DNA from: JBBIOI01 sp037443425
GTDB lineage: Bacteria > Desulfobacterota > BSN033 > UBA1163
Length of the DNA stretch: 64,000 bases
NCBI GenBank assembly: GCA_037443425.1
Contig: JBBIOI010000003.1
Coordinates: 11,865-75,864, forward strand
Reading direction: 5' to 3'
In this document: one piece after another, positions 62,062-64,000 of the stretch
Layout: each line of letters opens with the position of its first letter
How positions within the stretch are numbered: the first letter of the stretch is position 1
Notes under the pieces: generated by a model
Databases searched by the model: none
Told to the model about the DNA's origin: nothing
Seen by the model: only the letters and a program-made list of their open reading frames with translations
Translations under genes and position numbers: made by a program

Positions 62062-62199
62062 ATCTAAATTGAGCGATTTAAGTTAGTTATTGAGAGGCAA
62101 AGTCGAAACAATCTCTATTTTATGTTATTTTGGCACACACACTTTGGGTGCTCGAAATGACTAATAATTGCTCTTAATAAAAACACGCTCAATTTAGAT
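62062..62199. repeat. Family B inverted-repeat element, copy 2 (138 bp)
   Basis: Perfect 14-bp terminal inverted repeats ATCTAAATTGAGCG (62062-62075) and CGCTCAATTTAGAT (62186-62199) with an interior related to copy 1 (TTATTGAGAGGCAAAGTC). It ends 14 bp from the 3' end of tRNA-Lys. The rest of 61883-62213 is AT-rich and holds no recognised feature. Confidence 0.85.
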
Positions 62200-62213
62200 A
62201 AAATTTCTTAAAG

Positions 62214-62286
62214 TGGGCCGTGCGGGACTCGAACCCACGACTCCCTGCTTAAAAGGCAGGTACTCTACCTCCTGAGTTAACGGCCC
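62214..62286 (-). tRNA. tRNA-Lys(UUU)
   Basis: A 73-nt gene. Acceptor GGGCCGT pairs with ACGGCCC, D-stem ACTC/GAGT, anticodon stem CCTGC/GCAGG with loop CTTTTAA (anticodon UUU, 62251-62253), T-arm GTGGG-TTCGAGT-CCCGC, discriminator A. CCA is not encoded (AC follows). Reads AAA/AAG lysine codons. The 5' half overlaps the 3' end of the upstream protein gene. Confidence 0.97.
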
Positions 62287-63010
62287 ATAACTTCCTTACC
62301 TCAAAATATCTATCCATAGGAAGATGCGCAAATAAAACTGCTCCCATACAAGGAACTACATATTTGATTGACCACTTCTCTCCAACAATATCGAAAAACT
62401 CCATACAAGAAGAACATACATGCAAACTATTAGAAATTGAGTATGGAATCTTCATTCCATCCTGATAAATAAAAAATTTTGGATTAATAAAATTTGCATG
62501 ATTTGCTGAATGATATATAAAGATCCTTTCAAAGTCAAAAACCTCATTGAATTGAAGACGCTGAAACCATCTTCTGTAAAACTCTACCTCCTTGGGTTTA
62601 AACTCATCCCACTTATCGGGCTTTTTCCCCTGATATGTTTCAGATTCAATCAATGTCGTTATTTCATTAAATGAAGGTAAATAATCTGGTTTGAAGTCTG
62701 TTTCTTTGATTACGATTGGATCTCCTAAATAAAAATCCTCAATAGGAAGGTTACTAATAATTAGAGTCAAGCCTACCTTCTCTGACTTCCAGTACCACGA
62801 AGTCCTTCTCTCACAAACACCATTCCATACTTCTGGAGTTAAATAAGAAAGCTCTCTCGAGACTTTCAATGCATGGCAGGGGATCTGAACTTCTTCTCTT
62901 TGCTTAATATTATTAAGCTTACGAATCTTTTTAAAACCTTCTAACCTTTCCTTATCTACCCAATAACAAAATTTTTGATAGCCCATCTTCCCATCAAACC
63001 ATCTATTCAT
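62249..63010 (-). CDS. Hypothetical protein whose 3' end overlaps tRNA-Lys
   Basis: A 253-residue frame. The protein is rich in aromatic residues and has NSLHVCSSCMEFFDIVGEKW near residue 200 and VVPCMGAVLFAHLP near residue 225, so three cysteines could bind metal. No family is recognised. The last 12 residues are encoded by the tRNA-Lys 5' half, and the TAA stop lies in its anticodon loop (62249-62251). The native protein probably ends after MDRYFEVRK or the frame has been cut and joined to the tRNA. It precedes the tRNA on the same strand and follows the FmdE-like gene by 80 bp. Confidence 0.6.
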   Translation of the reverse strand: MNRWFDGKMGYQKFCYWVDKERLEGFKKIRKLNNIKQREEVQIPCHALKVSRELSYLTPEVWNGVCERRTSWYWKSEKVGLTLIISNLPIEDFYLGDPIVIKETDFKPDYLPSFNEITTLIESETYQGKKPDKWDEFKPKEVEFYRRWFQRLQFNEVFDFERIFIYHSANHANFINPKFFIYQDGMKIPYSISNSLHVCSSCMEFFDIVGEKWSIKYVVPCMGAVLFAHLPMDRYFEVRKLWAVNSGGRVPAF

Positions 63011-63090
63011 ATTCTAACCAAAGTTAGCACAAATTTAAATAAATTAATCCCCCCTATCATAAACCAGGAATCTTGAATAACATTCCATAA

Positions 63091-63702
63091 TTATTTCTTT
63101 TGCTCCTCTTTTTCGAAACATGGAATACAAAGTGTCTTACCATCCAATCTTCTTGTTCGAGATTCCATGGTCATCTCACCACATTGTTCACATTTAAGAC
63201 TCTCTAAAATTCGAGCTGGCTTGGGAATTGGAAAAAAAGGTCTCCTGATATCAAACATCTCTTCCAATTCAACATCCATATATCTATCTATTAGTGACTT
63301 CCTCAATTCTTCAATCCGTTTCCTTTCTTTCTCTGTAATAATCCCATCCTTTAATCTCTTGTTCAATCGACGAAGCTCGGCTGCTATCTTACCTGAAATA
63401 TCTGGTCTCAGAATAGCTCTAAACCCCTTATTTTTATTACGATCATAAAAATTGAATGCCATCTTTCCATAATCTTTATGAATGATATTTCCTTTACCAA
63501 AAGTACATCCAGTAATAAATTGAATGGCATCAACCCCACACATATCCGTTTCAACTATGGCTATGAGATCTGCCTTATCAGGCGGTCCCAATCTTTTTAT
63601 GGCAAGTTCTGCTACCCTCATCCCTATGGCAAGCCCTGGGCAAAAATGACCATGAAAAGATATTGTCTTTTTAATCAATTCTTTATCTAAATTCGTAGGC
63701 AT
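63091..63702 (-). CDS. FmdE-family protein with C-terminal zinc ribbon
   Basis: A 203-residue protein of the formylmethanofuran dehydrogenase subunit E family. N-terminal FHGHFCPGLAIGMRV (H17, H19, C21) and CGVDAIQFITGCTFGKGN (C55, C66) are the metal-binding core. A Lys/Glu-rich helical linker follows, and the C-terminal CEQCGEMTMESRTRRLDGKTLCIPC is a DksA/TraR-like zinc ribbon. FmdE proteins are found beside molybdenum or tungsten enzymes and may assist their metal or cofactor handling. This role is inferred from neighbourhood only. Confidence 0.88.
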   Translation of the reverse strand: MPTNLDKELIKKTISFHGHFCPGLAIGMRVAELAIKRLGPPDKADLIAIVETDMCGVDAIQFITGCTFGKGNIIHKDYGKMAFNFYDRNKNKGFRAILRPDISGKIAAELRRLNKRLKDGIITEKERKRIEELRKSLIDRYMDVELEEMFDIRRPFFPIPKPARILESLKCEQCGEMTMESRTRRLDGKTLCIPCFEKEEQKK

Positions 63703-63735
63703 ATAATCCCATTTCTTCTATAATTAAATTGGGTA

Positions 63736-63942
63736 TCAATCAATATTTAAAATCTTTATAGCCTCTTCAAAAAGCGCTTTTAATTTCTTTGATTCACTAT
63801 GAAGCTTGAGCAGTATCTCTGAGAGGTCCTTCATCTCGCAAGAAGATACCCTTTCAGCCCAAATCTTATAACTCTCTGCATGCTCATCATTATGCTCCAT
63901 CCAGTGAGGAATCAATTTCTTCAATTTTTCAATATCATCCAT
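63736..63942 (-). CDS. Small His-rich helical protein
   Basis: A 68-residue protein with the motif HWMEHNDEHAESYKIWAE near residue 13, giving three histidines in a helical HxxxHxxxH pattern, and a Cys near residue 35. Such short proteins occur beside metal-enzyme genes and could bind metal. ATG with AGGAGGAGAATAA ribosome-binding site; 33 bp upstream of the FmdE-like gene on the same strand. Confidence 0.7.
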   Translation of the reverse strand: MDDIEKLKKLIPHWMEHNDEHAESYKIWAERVSSCEMKDLSEILLKLHSESKKLKALFEEAIKILNID

Positions 63943-64000
63943 TTATTCTCCTCCTTTTTTAACAAAATAATCATTCTTTAGTTTTATTTCAAGCCTTATT

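Noticed and set aside
62249..62286. tRNA-Lys as an integration (attachment) site
   Set aside because: No integrase or direct duplication of the tRNA 3' end is visible in the window.
1..64000. CRISPR array, prophage, rRNA operon, integrase-bearing island
   Set aside because: No regularly spaced direct repeats, phage genes, rRNA or recombinase genes were seen.

Overview
The window is a 64 kb stretch of AT-rich chromosome from an anaerobic Gram-negative bacterium. LolA and lipoprotein signals point to an outer membrane. Iron-sulfur proteins, a CooC ATPase, a molybdopterin oxidoreductase, a double-cubane-type dehydratase/activator pair and AprAB-like proteins point to anaerobic metabolism. Gene content fits Desulfobacterota (deltaproteobacteria) or relatives, but no rRNA is present and the assignment is an inference. 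No CRISPR array, prophage or rRNA operon was seen.

Layout. 1-7.6 kb: a partial gene, an AprB/AprA-like ferredoxin/flavoprotein pair, a phosphoesterase, a degenerate nucleotidyltransferase, an XRE regulator and an adenine deaminase-like protein. 7.6-15.9 kb: a minus-strand housekeeping run (cooC, plsC, ftsK, lolA, recO, glyQ, glyS). 16-23.3 kb: an Fsr-type MFS exporter, a sugar epimerase, coaX, birA, fusA and a URO-D-like protein. 23.3-26.2 kb: a TRAP transporter (dctPQM). 26.3-32.4 kb: trmFO, topA, dprA and a LysM protein. 32.8-37 kb: DUF1015, a TrmN6-type methylase, a polyprenyl synthase and two thioredoxin-fold proteins. 37-46 kb: amrS, nicotinate phosphoribosyltransferase, a TtcA-like enzyme, an Nth-like glycosylase and a YbhGFSR-like ABC exporter. 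46.8-48.1 kb: a ThiF/MoaD/zinc-ribbon operon.

The most unusual region is 49.5-57.2 kb, a ten-gene plus-strand locus behind a structured leader. It holds YedE/FdhT-type transporter 1, TusA 1, a double-cubane-cluster (HgdB/DCCP-like) protein, its BadF/HgdC-type ATPase activator, a broken SelB relic, YedE-type transporter 2, TusA 2, a YedF-like TusA-DsrE fusion, a cysteine desulfurase-family enzyme and a DUF3343 Se/S carrier. I infer a sulfur/selenium uptake, reduction and relay system powered by an ATP-driven low-potential [Fe-S] reductase. A convergent operon (61.9-57.2 kb) encodes ferredoxin, a HAD protein, an NAD(FAD) oxidoreductase, a cytoplasmic DMSO-reductase-family molybdoenzyme and its four-cluster partner. 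These are possible users of the sulfur or selenium. The right end has tRNA-Lys, an FmdE-family protein and a small His-rich protein.

Two families of small inverted-repeat elements lie in intergenic DNA. Family A has three copies (15992-16211, 34973-35083, 46125-46347). In all three, one terminal repeat ends exactly 11 bp before a TTGACA -35 box of the next gene. Family B has two copies (40078-40236, 62062-62199), the second abutting the tRNA-Lys gene.
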